Shown here one piece after another: positions 15,083-24,056 of a DNA stretch of 42,255 nt (position 1 is the first letter of the stretch; every line of letters starts with the position of its first letter). Location of the stretch: assembly GCA_017847875.1 (NCBI GenBank), contig JAGASN010000007.1:1-42255 (forward strand), read 5' to 3'. The stretch is from Oscillospiraceae bacterium (GTDB lineage Bacteria; Bacillota; Clostridia; Oscillospirales; Ruminococcaceae). Under the pieces are notes generated by a model. The model did no database searches. It saw only the letters and a list, made by a program, of their open reading frames with translations, and was not told the origin of the DNA. Both the position numbers and the translations under genes were made by a program.

Positions 15083-17134
15083 TCAGATATTTCCTCTTCT
15101 TAATTTTTCAAGAAGTTTTGAATCTTCCATATTTATCTTCTGCGACTGGGGGTTAAGGGTAATTTCCTCAACCCGGCCGTCAAATTTTCTTTCAATAAGT
15201 CCCATTTCTTCCATAATATCGAGGCAAAGACGCATTTTGCAGGAATCCATGGGATATTCCTTGTTCTGTCCGGTAATTCTTCCGAAAAGAACGTCAAGTT
15301 CGCCTTTAAAACTCTGGTTGTTTCTGATGAATCTGTAAACAACAGCAAAATCGTTGCGCTCCGGAATATCCTCTTCCGGAACGGGTTCTCCGCGTTTGTA
15401 ACCGTCATAAATAAGGTTTCCGGAGAAAAGTTTTTCCTGGCTTAAAGAGGAAGGACGGATATCGCGGATTTTTACGGAAACCCTTTCCTCTCCGCCGAAT
15501 TCGCTTACTTCACAGGTTGCGGCAACGTCAACGATTTCTCCCTGAACATAGGGGAATTCTTCCGCGGTCATTCCGAAATATACCGCATAAAAAACCATTC
15601 CGGCTTTTTTGAAGCGAAGGCGAAGGTGTTTTCCGTTTCCTATGGGATAAATTCCGTCAACAAGAACCTTTCTGAACGCAAAAACCGGAACTTCGTTGGA
15701 AGCGCCGAAAGGTTCGAGAAGTTTAAGGGACGAAATGTTGTTAACGGTAAGTTCCGCCGGATCCATAACCTTATCGATTTTCTGGGTATAAACCGGCATC
15801 TGGAGGAAGTTCTTTGCGGCAAATTCGTTGACCGCCTTCCGGAAATCGTCGATTTTGGAAGAATCAAGGCTCATTCCGGCGGCGAAAGGATGTCCGCCGT
15901 ATCTTGTAAGATGTTCCGAAGCGTAGCTTACGGCATCTATCATCGAAAAGCCTTCAACGCTTCTTGCGGAACCTCTGGCTTCTTCGCCGTCGCTGGAAAT
16001 AAGAACGCAGGGTTTTCCGGTGCGTTCAACAACCTTTGAACAAACGATTCCGATAACTCCGTGGTGCCAGCCTTCCCCGTCAAGAACAACAACTCTGTCG
16101 TTGAGGATATCGGCTTTTTCAAGGAACATTGCGTCAATATCCTTCGCAATTTCCGCCTCAAGCTGCTGACGCTGGCGGTTTTGTTCACAAAGATCGGAAG
16201 CAAGCTGGGCCGCAAGTTCCTCGTCCTCGGTTGTAAGAAGTTCCGTTACCTGATATGCGGAACCAAGTCTTGCGGCGGAATTGAGTTTCGGCGCAATTCC
16301 GAAAGCGATCATATCCGCAGTAAGCTGTTTTTCGGAAAGTCCGGTTTCTTCAAGAAGCGCCCGAAGTCCGAGATTTGTTGTTTCGCTGATAAGCGAAAGT
16401 CCCTGGCGCACAAGAATTCTGTTTTCTCCGGTAAGCGGAACAATGTCCGCAACGGTGCCTATGCAGATAAGATCGGCATATTGTTCGATTATTCCCCAGC
16501 CGTTATCATTTTCAAGCGCGCAGACAAGCTTGAACGCAACGCCTACGCCCGCAAGTTCCTTATAAACTCCCTCGTCGGTTTCGTCTTCCCTGTGGGGGTC
16601 AACAACCGCAACCGCATCCGGAAGAACTTCCCTCGGTTTGTGGTGGTCGGTTACAACAACGTCAATTCCGAGGAAGGAAGCATAATCTATTTCGTTAATG
16701 GCGGAAACGCCATTATCAACGGTTACGATAAGGTCAGTTTCTTTTGAAGCAATATAATCGATCGCGCCTTTGTTAAGACCGTAACCTTCGTTTTCTCTGT
16801 CCGGAATATAATACCAGACGTCGCAGCCGATTGAAGCAAGATAATCATAAAGAAGAACCGTTGCGGTCATTCCGTCACAGTCATAATCTCCGTAAACGCA
16901 GATTCTTTCGCCTTCATCAAGGGCTTCGTTTATTCTCTGAACGGCCTTATCCATATCGCGATAAGCCATCGGATCGGAAAAAGGAATTTCCCTTGCAATA
17001 AAATTTCCTGCTTTTGCGGGGGTATCAATTCCTCTTGCAACAAGAACTTCGCTTACAAGAGCGGGAACGCCCAATTCTTCCTCAATATGTTTTGCCTTTC
17101 CCGGGTTTCCCGGCATAAGTTTCCATTTTTTCAT
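15083..17134 (-). CDS. recJ: Single-stranded-DNA-specific exonuclease RecJ
   Basis: A 683-residue DHH-family nuclease. The phosphodiesterase motifs are VYGDYDCDGMTATVLLYDYL, TVDNGVSA and VVTDHHKP; the DHHA1 part includes RYGGHPFAAGMSL; an OB-like domain and an extra C-terminal region of about 120 residues (from RNDFAVVYRFIRNN) follow. RecJ degrades single-stranded DNA 5' to 3' in recombination and repair. I chose the ATG at 17134 (MKKWKL) because GGAGG lies eight bases upstream; the longer reading from 17167 would place that site inside the gene. It heads the recJ-rel-dtd-MBL-hemZ-kinase transcript under the promoter at 17190-17218. Confidence 0.95.
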   Translation of the reverse strand: MKKWKLMPGNPGKAKHIEEELGVPALVSEVLVARGIDTPAKAGNFIAREIPFSDPMAYRDMDKAVQRINEALDEGERICVYGDYDCDGMTATVLLYDYLASIGCDVWYYIPDRENEGYGLNKGAIDYIASKETDLIVTVDNGVSAINEIDYASFLGIDVVVTDHHKPREVLPDAVAVVDPHREDETDEGVYKELAGVGVAFKLVCALENDNGWGIIEQYADLICIGTVADIVPLTGENRILVRQGLSLISETTNLGLRALLEETGLSEKQLTADMIAFGIAPKLNSAARLGSAYQVTELLTTEDEELAAQLASDLCEQNRQRQQLEAEIAKDIDAMFLEKADILNDRVVVLDGEGWHHGVIGIVCSKVVERTGKPCVLISSDGEEARGSARSVEGFSMIDAVSYASEHLTRYGGHPFAAGMSLDSSKIDDFRKAVNEFAAKNFLQMPVYTQKIDKVMDPAELTVNNISSLKLLEPFGASNEVPVFAFRKVLVDGIYPIGNGKHLRLRFKKAGMVFYAVYFGMTAEEFPYVQGEIVDVAATCEVSEFGGEERVSVKIRDIRPSSLSQEKLFSGNLIYDGYKRGEPVPEEDIPERNDFAVVYRFIRNNQSFKGELDVLFGRITGQNKEYPMDSCKMRLCLDIMEEMGLIERKFDGRVEEITLNPQSQKINMEDSKLLEKLRRGNI

Positions 17135-17189
17135 TCCCATAACCTCCGCAATAAAACACTCTACCATTATAAATTAAAATATTTAAATA

Positions 17190-17218
17190 ATTATATCACC
17201 AAATCCGCCCTTTTTCAA
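17190..17218 (-). promoter_or_regulatory. Promoter of the recJ-rel-dtd-hemZ operon
   Basis: On the minus strand TTGAAA (17213-17218), a 17-base spacer, and a perfect TATAAT (17190-17195). The gap between the -10 box and the recJ ATG is about 55 bases. Confidence 0.8.
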
Positions 17219-17253
17219 TGGAAATTTACAAAACAAAATTTCCCGATTAACAT

Positions 17254-17290
17254 AAAAAAATCCCGCGGTTTCCCGCGGGATATCTTTTTG
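17254..17290 (-). terminator. Terminator after the acidic membrane protein gene
   Basis: On the minus strand CCCGCGG-GAAA-CCGCGGG is followed by ATTTTTTT. It lies about 20 bases beyond the stop codon of the gene starting at 18610 and isolates it from recJ. Confidence 0.85.
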
Positions 17291-17299
17291 TTTTTAAAA

Positions 17300-18610
17300 T
17301 TATTCTGCTTCGGAAGAGGAACTTTCGCTGCTTTCCTCACCGGAAGAATTTTCTTCGGAAGTTCCGGAACCGCTTTCGCCGGAAGTGTTTTCTTCCCCGG
17401 CTTTGTTTTCAGCCATTTCCTGCTCCATATATTCCTGCTGAATTTCGTCATAATCGAAATACTGGGTCTGGTTAAGGCTCTGCATATCGGAAACCTCAAG
17501 GTCTTCGGGAAGTTCGTCTTCCGGAATTCTTCTTACGGAGCGGATAACATATTCCCCTCTCGCAACCTTTTCGAGATCATAATAAAGATATTTATCCGGA
17601 ACGGATTCGGAAGAACCGTCTTCGCTGACAGTCCAAAGCGTTGCGGGAGCAACGTAGCCGACTATGAGTGTATAAATATCGCCGTTCTTATTGATTTCAA
17701 TTACCTTCGGAACATAAGATGCTGTCTGACCCATGATCGGAACGGAATAAGTGTTGGTTTCCTCGCTGTAAATATAGAAATAGTCGTAACCTTCATTAAA
17801 GGTTCTGTGCTCAAGGGAAACCTTTCCGCCGTAAAGTTTTTTTGCCGCAACGTCAAGGTCGGAAGCGGGAACAAGGAGCATTCCGTTTTTGTCATAATCA
17901 TATTTTGTGCGGTTTTCAAGAAGGGTGGACCAAAGGGCGCTCTTAAGAATAACCTCTTTATCAAGCTGGTTCGGGTCTTCGAAGGTTGCCGGGTCGAGCA
18001 TAAGAAGCGGATAAATTTTCCATTCAAAAGCTTCTTTTCTGCCGGTGTCGTCAAGGACCCTTGCTCCAAGCTTTATAAGAATTGAGCAAAGGCTGATGGT
18101 TCCGAGAACCGCAAGCGCAATGAGCACCGCGCCGACGGTTGCCGCATATTTATGTTTTCTTTTTGTGCCGATATATTTTTTCGCGTTCGGGAAAAGAATT
18201 TTTTTCTTGTTTTCCGGTTCTTTTTCGGAAAGATCGACCACAACAACTTCCTCTTCCTCTTCGGAAATTTCTTCATTTTCCGCTTGAGCATCAGGCTCCT
18301 CGGTCTTTTCTTCCTCTGCCGGAAGGGCTTCTTCCTCTTCGTGCTCAAGAACTTCTTCTGTTTCTTCTTTTATGTTAACAATTTCGCTTCCGGTATCAAG
18401 AGCAACAACTTCCTCAATAACAAAACCCGGGTCCGCTTCTTCGGAAACCGCAAGAATATCCGGACCGCTTTTGTTTTTGCGGCGTTTTTTCTCTTTAACG
18501 GAAATATCCATTTCCTCTTCTTTGCTGAAAAATCCTGCAAAGCTGTCTTCAAATTCAGTTTCCGGAAATTTTTCCTCCGGTTTTTCCCAACCGTTATTTT
18601 TTTCTGACAT
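17300..18610 (-). CDS. Single-pass membrane protein with acidic cytoplasmic and Ser/Glu-rich tails
   Basis: A 436-residue protein not assigned to a known family. Residues 1-135 are acidic and low-complexity (EEEEALPAEEEKTEEPDAQAE, EEEEEVVVVDLSEKEPENKKK), then a basic patch (AKKYIGTKRKHK), one membrane helix (about 155-180), an extracellular domain of about 180 residues (from KIYPLLMLDPATF, with FNEGYDYFYIYSEETNTYSVP), and a tail of Ser, Gly and Glu. The positive-inside pattern puts the acidic region in the cytoplasm. The ATG at 18610 has AAAGGA six bases upstream. It stands alone between a terminator and a divergent promoter region. Nothing shows its function; the architecture suggests a scaffold or envelope-assembly factor, which is inference. 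Confidence 0.75.
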   Translation of the reverse strand: MSEKNNGWEKPEEKFPETEFEDSFAGFFSKEEEMDISVKEKKRRKNKSGPDILAVSEEADPGFVIEEVVALDTGSEIVNIKEETEEVLEHEEEEALPAEEEKTEEPDAQAENEEISEEEEEVVVVDLSEKEPENKKKILFPNAKKYIGTKRKHKYAATVGAVLIALAVLGTISLCSILIKLGARVLDDTGRKEAFEWKIYPLLMLDPATFEDPNQLDKEVILKSALWSTLLENRTKYDYDKNGMLLVPASDLDVAAKKLYGGKVSLEHRTFNEGYDYFYIYSEETNTYSVPIMGQTASYVPKVIEINKNGDIYTLIVGYVAPATLWTVSEDGSSESVPDKYLYYDLEKVARGEYVIRSVRRIPEDELPEDLEVSDMQSLNQTQYFDYDEIQQEYMEQEMAENKAGEENTSGESGSGTSEENSSGEESSESSSSEAE

Positions 18611-18763
18611 AGTTTTTCCTTTCATATATAAAACGCTTTTTTCGTTTTTTCTTAAATTTTTATAATTTCACAAAGTAATAATACCAAAAAACAAGGCTTT
18701 GCACAAGTGCATAAAAAAATATTTACAAAATTTTAATAGCAATTTCCTTCTCTTTGGAAATTA

Positions 18764-18792
18764 TTGCAGAACCCGAAAAGTTGTTATATAAT
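18764..18792 (+). promoter_or_regulatory. Promoter of the 18818-21218 operon
   Basis: TTGCAG (18764-18769), a 17-base spacer and TATAAT (18787-18792). An AAAGGAGG ribosome site follows at 18802-18809, giving a short leader of about 20 bases. Confidence 0.75.
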
Positions 18793-18817
18793 AATATCAT
18801 TAAAGGAGGTGCTTATT

Positions 18818-19573
18818 ATGGCAGCAAAAGGCGGACGAATTTTTTTCCTTGATGAACTCCGCGCTCTGGCGCTTATCGGAATGATAATTTACCATGCGGC
18901 TTATGACTTATATGCAATTTTCGGACTTGATTTTGATTTTTATTCTCCCGGTTGGGATAGTCTCCAGCTTGCGGTCTGTTCAACTTTTATCATAATCGCC
19001 GGAATTTCCTCAAGGCTCACAAAAAACGCTCTTAAACACGGTCTTGTTGTTTTCGGCTGCGGAATGTTAATGACTCTCGGAACCTATTTTTTCATGCCTT
19101 CCCAGGTAATCTGGTTCGGTGTTCTCCATTTCCTCGGAATTTCCATGATGATTTATTATCTTTTCAGAAAATCCGTAAAAAAAGCTCCCGCTCTTCTCGG
19201 TGCGGTAATTTCCCTTTCGGCTTTTCTCTGCCTCTATGGTCTTCCTTCAAGAAGCATTATGTTCGGGAACGTTGCCGTTCCTTCGGAACTTTATTTTTCA
19301 AAATTCCTCGGAATAATCGGTCTTCCTGGACCGGGTTTCCGCTCTGCGGATTATTTTCCTCTTCTTCCCTGGTTTTTCCTTTTCCTTTTCGGCTGTTTTA
19401 TCGGAAAATGGTTTAAGGAAAGAAAAATTCCGGATTTTATGATGAACAAACACAGCGATTTTCTTTGCAGAATCGGTTCCAGCACCCTTGCAATATATAT
19501 CGTTCATCAGCCGATAATCTATGGCGTTCTTTCCGCTTTTTTCTGGGTAATTGAGAAAGGAACCTCCTTATGA
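18818..19573 (+). CDS. DUF1624/HGSNAT-like membrane acyltransferase
   Basis: A 251-residue protein with about seven hydrophobic helices. The N-terminus RIFFLDELRALALIGMIIYHAAYDL matches the DUF1624 family (heparan-alpha-glucosaminide N-acetyltransferase catalytic domain), with the R(A/G)LA element and the following His in the first helix. Later parts include FGVLHFLGISMMIYYLF and PLLPWFFLFLFGCFIG. The family is thought to move acetyl groups across membranes to glycans, but the acceptor here is unknown. The start at 18818 follows AAAGGAGG; an in-frame ATG at 18764 lies inside the promoter and is rejected. Its stop overlaps the next start by four bases (ATGA). Confidence 0.8.
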   Translation: MAAKGGRIFFLDELRALALIGMIIYHAAYDLYAIFGLDFDFYSPGWDSLQLAVCSTFIIIAGISSRLTKNALKHGLVVFGCGMLMTLGTYFFMPSQVIWFGVLHFLGISMMIYYLFRKSVKKAPALLGAVISLSAFLCLYGLPSRSIMFGNVAVPSELYFSKFLGIIGLPGPGFRSADYFPLLPWFFLFLFGCFIGKWFKERKIPDFMMNKHSDFLCRIGSSTLAIYIVHQPIIYGVLSAFFWVIEKGTSL

Positions 19574-20073
19574 ATCCCGAAACCACCTGTTGCTTCACAG
19601 GACCTCGCCCACCCCGTCTTCCGATGAACGGAAACGAATATTCAGCGGAAATTGCCGGACTTAAAGCCGCAATAAGAGCCGCCGTTATTGACGCTTATGA
19701 GGAAGGTTTCCGCTTTTTTATGAGCGGAATGGCGGAAGGTTTCGATCTCTTCGCGGCGGAAACTGTTATTGAATTAAAGAAAAATTTCAGCGAAATCGCC
19801 CTTATTGCGGTTTTTCCTTCCGCGGATTTTTCAAAAAAACATTCCGCTTCCGTAAGAAAAAGAATTGAAAAAATCCTTGAAAATTCCGATTACGCAGTAT
19901 CTCTTTGCGAAAGCTATGTTCCCGGCTGTGAACATCTCCGGAACAAATATATGGTGGACAATTCCACCCGGATAATCGGTTATTACAACGGGTTTTCCGG
20001 CGGAACGGCACATTGCTGGAACTATGCCGTAAAAAACAATCTTGAACTGGTGAACCTTTATGAAAACATTTAA
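19570..20073 (+). CDS. SLOG-domain protein, DUF1273/YpsA-like
   Basis: A 167-residue Rossmann-like protein. The N-terminus TCCFTGPRPPRLP is the DUF1273 signature, followed by FMSGMAEGFDLFAAE and a C-terminal YYNGFSGGTAHCWNYA, corresponding to the nucleotide or ligand loops of the SLOG superfamily. YpsA of Bacillus has been linked to cell division and stress, while other SLOG proteins act as nucleotide-derived-ligand sensors; which applies here is unknown. The gene overlaps the upstream gene by four bases and the downstream gene by 14, so all are translated from one mRNA. Confidence 0.85.
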   Translation: MNPETTCCFTGPRPPRLPMNGNEYSAEIAGLKAAIRAAVIDAYEEGFRFFMSGMAEGFDLFAAETVIELKKNFSEIALIAVFPSADFSKKHSASVRKRIEKILENSDYAVSLCESYVPGCEHLRNKYMVDNSTRIIGYYNGFSGGTAHCWNYAVKNNLELVNLYENI

Positions 20074-20986
20074 TAAAAACCCAAGCGGACTTCTTGCGGC
20101 GCTTTTCGCTATAATAATTGTCTTTCTGGGCGCAACTTTATATGAACACGGAATAATTTCCGACGATTTTTACCTCAAACTTCTTACAACGGTTCAGGGC
20201 AATGTTTCGGAAAGTTCCGAACTGGAAGTCCATTTTATCGACGTCGGTCAGGCGGAATGTATACTGATAAAAGCCCCGGAGAAAACTGTTCTGATTGATG
20301 CCGGCGACATCGGTTATGAAAGAAAAATAGAAAACTATCTCCGAACCAACGGCGTTTTTTATATCGATCTTTTTATTGCAACCCATCCCCATGCGGACCA
20401 CATAGGTTCCGCTTCCGGAATAATTAAAAAATTCCCTGTTTCGGAAGTTATAATTCCGGAAATCCCGGAGGAATTTCTTCCTACCACTTCCCTTTTTGAG
20501 GATTTTCTGAAAAACCTTTTGAAAAGAAACGTCACCGTTTCCTATTCGGAAAACGGAAAGGTTTTTGAACTCGGCGGCGGTGCTGTTCTGGAAATTCTGG
20601 GTCCCGCCGGATATTCCGGAGATAACCTCAACAACTATTCAGTAATTTCAAAGCTCACCTTCGGAGAAACAAGTTTTCTTTTCACCGGCGACGCCGAAGA
20701 AGAAGCGGAACTTTTGCTTCTCGATTCCGGCGCGGACGTTTCCTGCACGGTCCTTAACGCCGGTCACCACGGAAGTTCCACCTCAAGCTGCGCGCTTTTT
20801 CTTAAAGCCGCAAGCCCCGAATTTGCCGCAATTTCCTGCGGTTATAACAACGATTACGGTCATCCCCACCGCGAAACAATTTCGATTTTCAAAGATTTTG
20901 GAATAAAATACTACCGTACAGATTATGACGGAAACATAGTTTTCGGCTCCGACGGAAAAACTGTTACCGTAACAACAAGGAAATGA
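20060..20986 (+). CDS. ComEC-like metallo-beta-lactamase-fold protein, membrane-anchored
   Basis: A 308-residue protein with an N-terminal helix (LLAALFAIIIVFLGATLY) that acts as a signal anchor, then an extracellular MBL domain: VHFIDVGQAECILI, LIDAGD, THPHADHIGS (His109, His111, Asp113, His114), FTGDAEEEAE and LNAGHHGSSTSSC. This is the ComEC C-terminal/Rec2-type domain, here without the ComEC channel. Such proteins may degrade extracellular DNA or act on phosphodiesters; the substrate is unknown. It is followed by a DUF3006 gene one base later, a frequent pairing for this family. Confidence 0.87.
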   Translation: MKTFNKNPSGLLAALFAIIIVFLGATLYEHGIISDDFYLKLLTTVQGNVSESSELEVHFIDVGQAECILIKAPEKTVLIDAGDIGYERKIENYLRTNGVFYIDLFIATHPHADHIGSASGIIKKFPVSEVIIPEIPEEFLPTTSLFEDFLKNLLKRNVTVSYSENGKVFELGGGAVLEILGPAGYSGDNLNNYSVISKLTFGETSFLFTGDAEEEAELLLLDSGADVSCTVLNAGHHGSSTSSCALFLKAASPEFAAISCGYNNDYGHPHRETISIFKDFGIKYYRTDYDGNIVFGSDGKTVTVTTRK

Positions 20987-20987
20987 G

Positions 20988-21218
20988 ATGAACATTTTGG
21001 AAATTTATCGTCTTGACAGAATTGAAGAAGGCATTGCCGCGGTTGAAAATTCCGACGGCGCAATGCTTTTTGTTTCCGCAAGCCGCCTTCCGGAAAATTC
21101 AAAAAGCGGCGATTGCCTTACTTTTGAAAAAGGGCGTTTTTATACCGCTCCGGAAGAAACGGAATTTCGCAGAAAAACAATAAAAAATCTTCTTGATGAT
21201 CTTATTGATAAAAAATAA
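20988..21218 (+). CDS. DUF3006-family small protein
   Basis: A 76-residue protein. The N-terminal half (YRLDRIEEGIAAVENSDG...LFVSASRLPENSKSGDCLTFEKGRF) matches DUF3006, which usually has a DRFEG-like start and a beta-rich body, and the C-terminal half is helical and charged. Such genes often follow ComEC-like MBL genes, as here, so the two products may act together. No biochemical role is established. No terminator was identified in the 80 bases before the response-regulator gene. Confidence 0.75.
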   Translation: MNILEIYRLDRIEEGIAAVENSDGAMLFVSASRLPENSKSGDCLTFEKGRFYTAPEETEFRRKTIKNLLDDLIDKK

Positions 21219-21298
21219 ATCTATTTTTTCAATCATCACATTATGCACACTATGTAATGTTAAAATGCGGACAGCATACCACGAAAGGAAGCTGAAAA

Positions 21299-21970
21299 AT
21301 GAGCAAAATACTTATCGTTGATGACGAACTTAGAGTACGCGACCTTATTAAAAAATATGCCAAATTCGAAGGTTACGAAGTCTGCGAAGCCTCCAACGGG
21401 CTCAAGGCTCTTGAAATCTGCAAAACAAGCGACCCCGATATAATAATCATGGACGTTATGATGCCGGAACTGGACGGTTTTTCCGCCTGCCGCGAAATAA
21501 GAAAATTTTCCAACGTTCCGATAATAATGCTTTCCGCAAGAGGCGAAGAATATGATAAGGTCCACGGTTTTGAATCCGGCGTTGACGATTACGTTGTAAA
21601 ACCTTTTTCCCCGAAGGAACTTATGATGAGGATCGGCGCAATTTTAAAACGCGGCGGATTATCTCTTCCGGAAGCGAAGGAAGTTTATCAGCACGAAGGT
21701 CTTACCGTTGATTTTACCGGAAGACTTGTTATCGTTGACGGAAAACACGTCGATATGTCTCCCCGTGAATATGATCTTTTCTTCTTCCTTGTGAAAAACC
21801 GCGGAATCGCCCTTTCCCGCGAAAAACTCATAAACGAAGTCTGGGGCTATGATTTCCTCGGCGACGACAGAACCATAGATACCCATATAAAACAGCTTCG
21901 CAAGATACTCGGCCCATACAGCCGCTGTATCTCCACCCTGAGAGGAGTTGGCTATCGCTTTGACGAGTGA
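21299..21970 (+). CDS. OmpR/PhoB-family response regulator
   Basis: A 223-residue two-domain regulator. The receiver domain (1-118) has acidic Asp8-Asp9, phospho-acceptor Asp52 in IIIMDVMMPELDGF, the Ser/Thr switch in IIMLSAR and the Lys in VVKPFSP. The DNA-binding winged helix (about 130-223) includes DMSPREYDLFFFLVKNRG and the RTIDTHIKQLRKILG recognition helix with GVGYRF at the end. It overlaps its histidine kinase by 23 bases, so both come from one mRNA. GAAAGGAAG precedes the ATG. The signal sensed is not evident. Confidence 0.95.
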   Translation: MSKILIVDDELRVRDLIKKYAKFEGYEVCEASNGLKALEICKTSDPDIIIMDVMMPELDGFSACREIRKFSNVPIIMLSARGEEYDKVHGFESGVDDYVVKPFSPKELMMRIGAILKRGGLSLPEAKEVYQHEGLTVDFTGRLVIVDGKHVDMSPREYDLFFFLVKNRGIALSREKLINEVWGYDFLGDDRTIDTHIKQLRKILGPYSRCISTLRGVGYRFDE

Positions 21971-23405
21971 TAAAGTTTCAATACGCTGGAAGCTTTGCAC
22001 CTATTTCATCGGCTTTGCCGTTTCGATGCTTATAATCCTCTGGCTTATGCAAACGGTTCTTCTGGACAGTATCTATGCTCTTTATACCAAAGAAACCATG
22101 AAGGAACATTCGAAAACAATTTCCGAAAACATCGACAACCCGGAACTTGACAGCCTTCTTATTTCCATAAGCCAGGAAAACGAAATTTCAATATATATCC
22201 TCAGCGAAAACGGAATGATAAAAAGCGCAACCGAACGTTCAACAAGCGTTCGTTTCAATAAGGCTTCCAAAGGAATTCTTGAATACTGGAACCTTGCTTC
22301 AAAAAACGGCGGAACATATATCACCGAAGTTGAATCCACCGGCGTTTTTACCGACAGCGGCGTTTTTCTCGAATATGATCCGACCCATTTCGTCGGAAAC
22401 GTTCCCGAACAAAACGATTTCAGCAGCATGATCATGGCAACGGAAGTAAAATCTCCTTCCGGAGAAAAATCTCTTCTTGTGATACTTTCAAGAATGGAGC
22501 CCATTGCTTCAATGGGTGAAGTACTTATGATAATTCTTTCCGTAGCAAGCGTTTTTGCTTTCGGCGCCGGAATTATTTTTGCTTTCATCGCTTCAAAAGG
22601 TCTTTCAAGCCCCATAAGCAGTCTTTCGGATTCCGCAAAACAGCTTGCAACCGGAGATTATGAAGTTGTTTTTGAAGGCGGTGGCTGCAGCGAACTTACC
22701 CAGCTCAGCGAAACGCTCAACAACACAACCCAGAAACTTCGTAAAACCGATAAACTCCGAAAGGAACTTCTTGCAAACGTAAGCCATGACCTTCGTACTC
22801 CGCTTACCATGATAGGCGGTTACGGCGAAATGATGCGCGATATTCCCGGTGAAAACAATTCCGAAAACATTCAGATAATCATCGACGAAACAAAGCGCCT
22901 CACAAAACTTGTCAACGACGCTCTCGATCTTTCAAAACTCCAGAGCGGAAACTTCAATTTCCATCCGGTCGTTTTCTGCATCACCGACGAAGCTTCGGAT
23001 ATCGTCACACAGTTTGAAAAACTTTCCGCCGGAAAAACGGATATATCTTTTGAAAACGACGGCGACGTTTACGTCAACGCGGACGAGGTCCTTGTTTCCG
23101 AAGCGATTTATAACCTTGTGAACAACGCGGTTATCCACGGCGGAGAAGATGTTTCCATTGTTGTCCGCCAGAAAACCGAAAACGGAAAAGTAAAAATTTC
23201 CGTTATTGATAACGGCCGCGGAATTCCGCCGGAAATGCTCGACGGAATCTGGGAGCGATATCAGAAAGGAATGGGCGGCGGCGCAGGACTTGGTCTTGCA
23301 ATAGTAAACACTGGAATAAAAATGTGCGGCGGAACCTGCGGAGTTCAAAGCGAACTTGGAAAAGGAACCGAATTCTGGATCGAACTTCCTATTTTTAAAG
23401 ATTGA
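21948..23405 (+). CDS. Sensor histidine kinase
   Basis: A 485-residue membrane kinase: TM1 (about 17-36), an extracellular sensor domain of about 150 residues, TM2 (about 192-215), HAMP (216-268), a dimerisation helix with the phospho-acceptor His280 in NVSHDLRTPLTMIGGYGEM, and an ATPase with N box VNNAVIHGGED, DNGRGIPPEML and GAGLGLAIV. The start is TTG: the TTG at 21948 lies very close to the GAGGAG site, and the TTG at 21960 has better spacing (11 bases), so either is possible; no in-frame ATG is near. It overlaps the response regulator, a common arrangement for translational coupling. A terminator follows at 23412. Confidence 0.93.
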   Translation: MAIALTSDKVSIRWKLCTYFIGFAVSMLIILWLMQTVLLDSIYALYTKETMKEHSKTISENIDNPELDSLLISISQENEISIYILSENGMIKSATERSTSVRFNKASKGILEYWNLASKNGGTYITEVESTGVFTDSGVFLEYDPTHFVGNVPEQNDFSSMIMATEVKSPSGEKSLLVILSRMEPIASMGEVLMIILSVASVFAFGAGIIFAFIASKGLSSPISSLSDSAKQLATGDYEVVFEGGGCSELTQLSETLNNTTQKLRKTDKLRKELLANVSHDLRTPLTMIGGYGEMMRDIPGENNSENIQIIIDETKRLTKLVNDALDLSKLQSGNFNFHPVVFCITDEASDIVTQFEKLSAGKTDISFENDGDVYVNADEVLVSEAIYNLVNNAVIHGGEDVSIVVRQKTENGKVKISVIDNGRGIPPEMLDGIWERYQKGMGGGAGLGLAIVNTGIKMCGGTCGVQSELGKGTEFWIELPIFKD

Positions 23406-23411
23406 TATAAC

Positions 23412-23446
23412 AAAAACACCCTCCGGCTTCGGAGGGCGTTTTTTTA
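23412..23446. terminator. Bidirectional terminator between the kinase and the MBL gene
   Basis: The hairpin CACCCTCCG-GCTT-CGGAGGGCG is flanked by A5 on the left and T7 on the right, so it can end the kinase transcript and the opposing MBL transcript. Confidence 0.85.
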
Positions 23447-24055
23447 TATCCATATAAAACTTTCTTTCGGGTCGCGTTTATTATAAATTTCTTCAAGTTC
23501 CCCGATGATTTCTTCCTTCTGTCGAATAAATTTTTCATCATGGCTTATGAGGAAAAATTTTGCGGAAAGTTTTTTGAGCACCGTAATCTCCTCTTTGAGC
23601 ACCGAAGCGTTGTAGCAAACCCTTCCCTGCTTCATTGTGGAATATGTTGCGTCACCGAGAAAGGCATAATCTCCGATTTCCATTCCGATGGAACCTTTTG
23701 CGTGGCTTGAAGGAAGCGGAAAGATACGTATCCTTTCGCCGTCATCAAAGAAAATATCGCTTTCGACAACGGTACCGCGCTTTGCATATTTAAAAGTGTT
23801 CGCGCCCAGATATGTATTATTCAGCTCTGCGTGCTCAAGATTTCCCATATGATCCGGGTGAAAATGAGAAATCACCGCGTTTTTCGGTTTTTGAATTTTG
23901 TTTAATGACATAGGGACAGATTCATCTGCGCCGATATCAAAGATCCACATAAATTCATCGCCTTCAAAAATCCCGACGTCGGCGGAAAGCGGATTTTTGC
24001 TTGCCTTTATATAAAAAAGCCTTTCAGTGATTCTAATTTTCTCCAAAATGCTCAC
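23444..24055 (-). CDS. MBL-fold hydrolase
   Basis: A 203-residue metallo-beta-lactamase-fold protein. ISHFHPDHMGN contains the HxHxDH metal site, PLPSSHAKGSIG gives the next His, and FLGDATYS the Asp. The last part (LISHDEKFIRQKEEIIGELEEIY) ends the fold. No substrate motif is visible. The start is a GTG at 24055, one base after the folC stop. A TTG at 24046 would give better spacing to GAGGTG, so the true N-terminus could be nine bases shorter. The immediate folC neighbour suggests co-transcription only. Confidence 0.82.
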   Translation of the reverse strand: MSILEKIRITERLFYIKASKNPLSADVGIFEGDEFMWIFDIGADESVPMSLNKIQKPKNAVISHFHPDHMGNLEHAELNNTYLGANTFKYAKRGTVVESDIFFDDGERIRIFPLPSSHAKGSIGMEIGDYAFLGDATYSTMKQGRVCYNASVLKEEITVLKKLSAKFFLISHDEKFIRQKEEIIGELEEIYNKRDPKESFIWI

Positions 24056-24056
24056 C

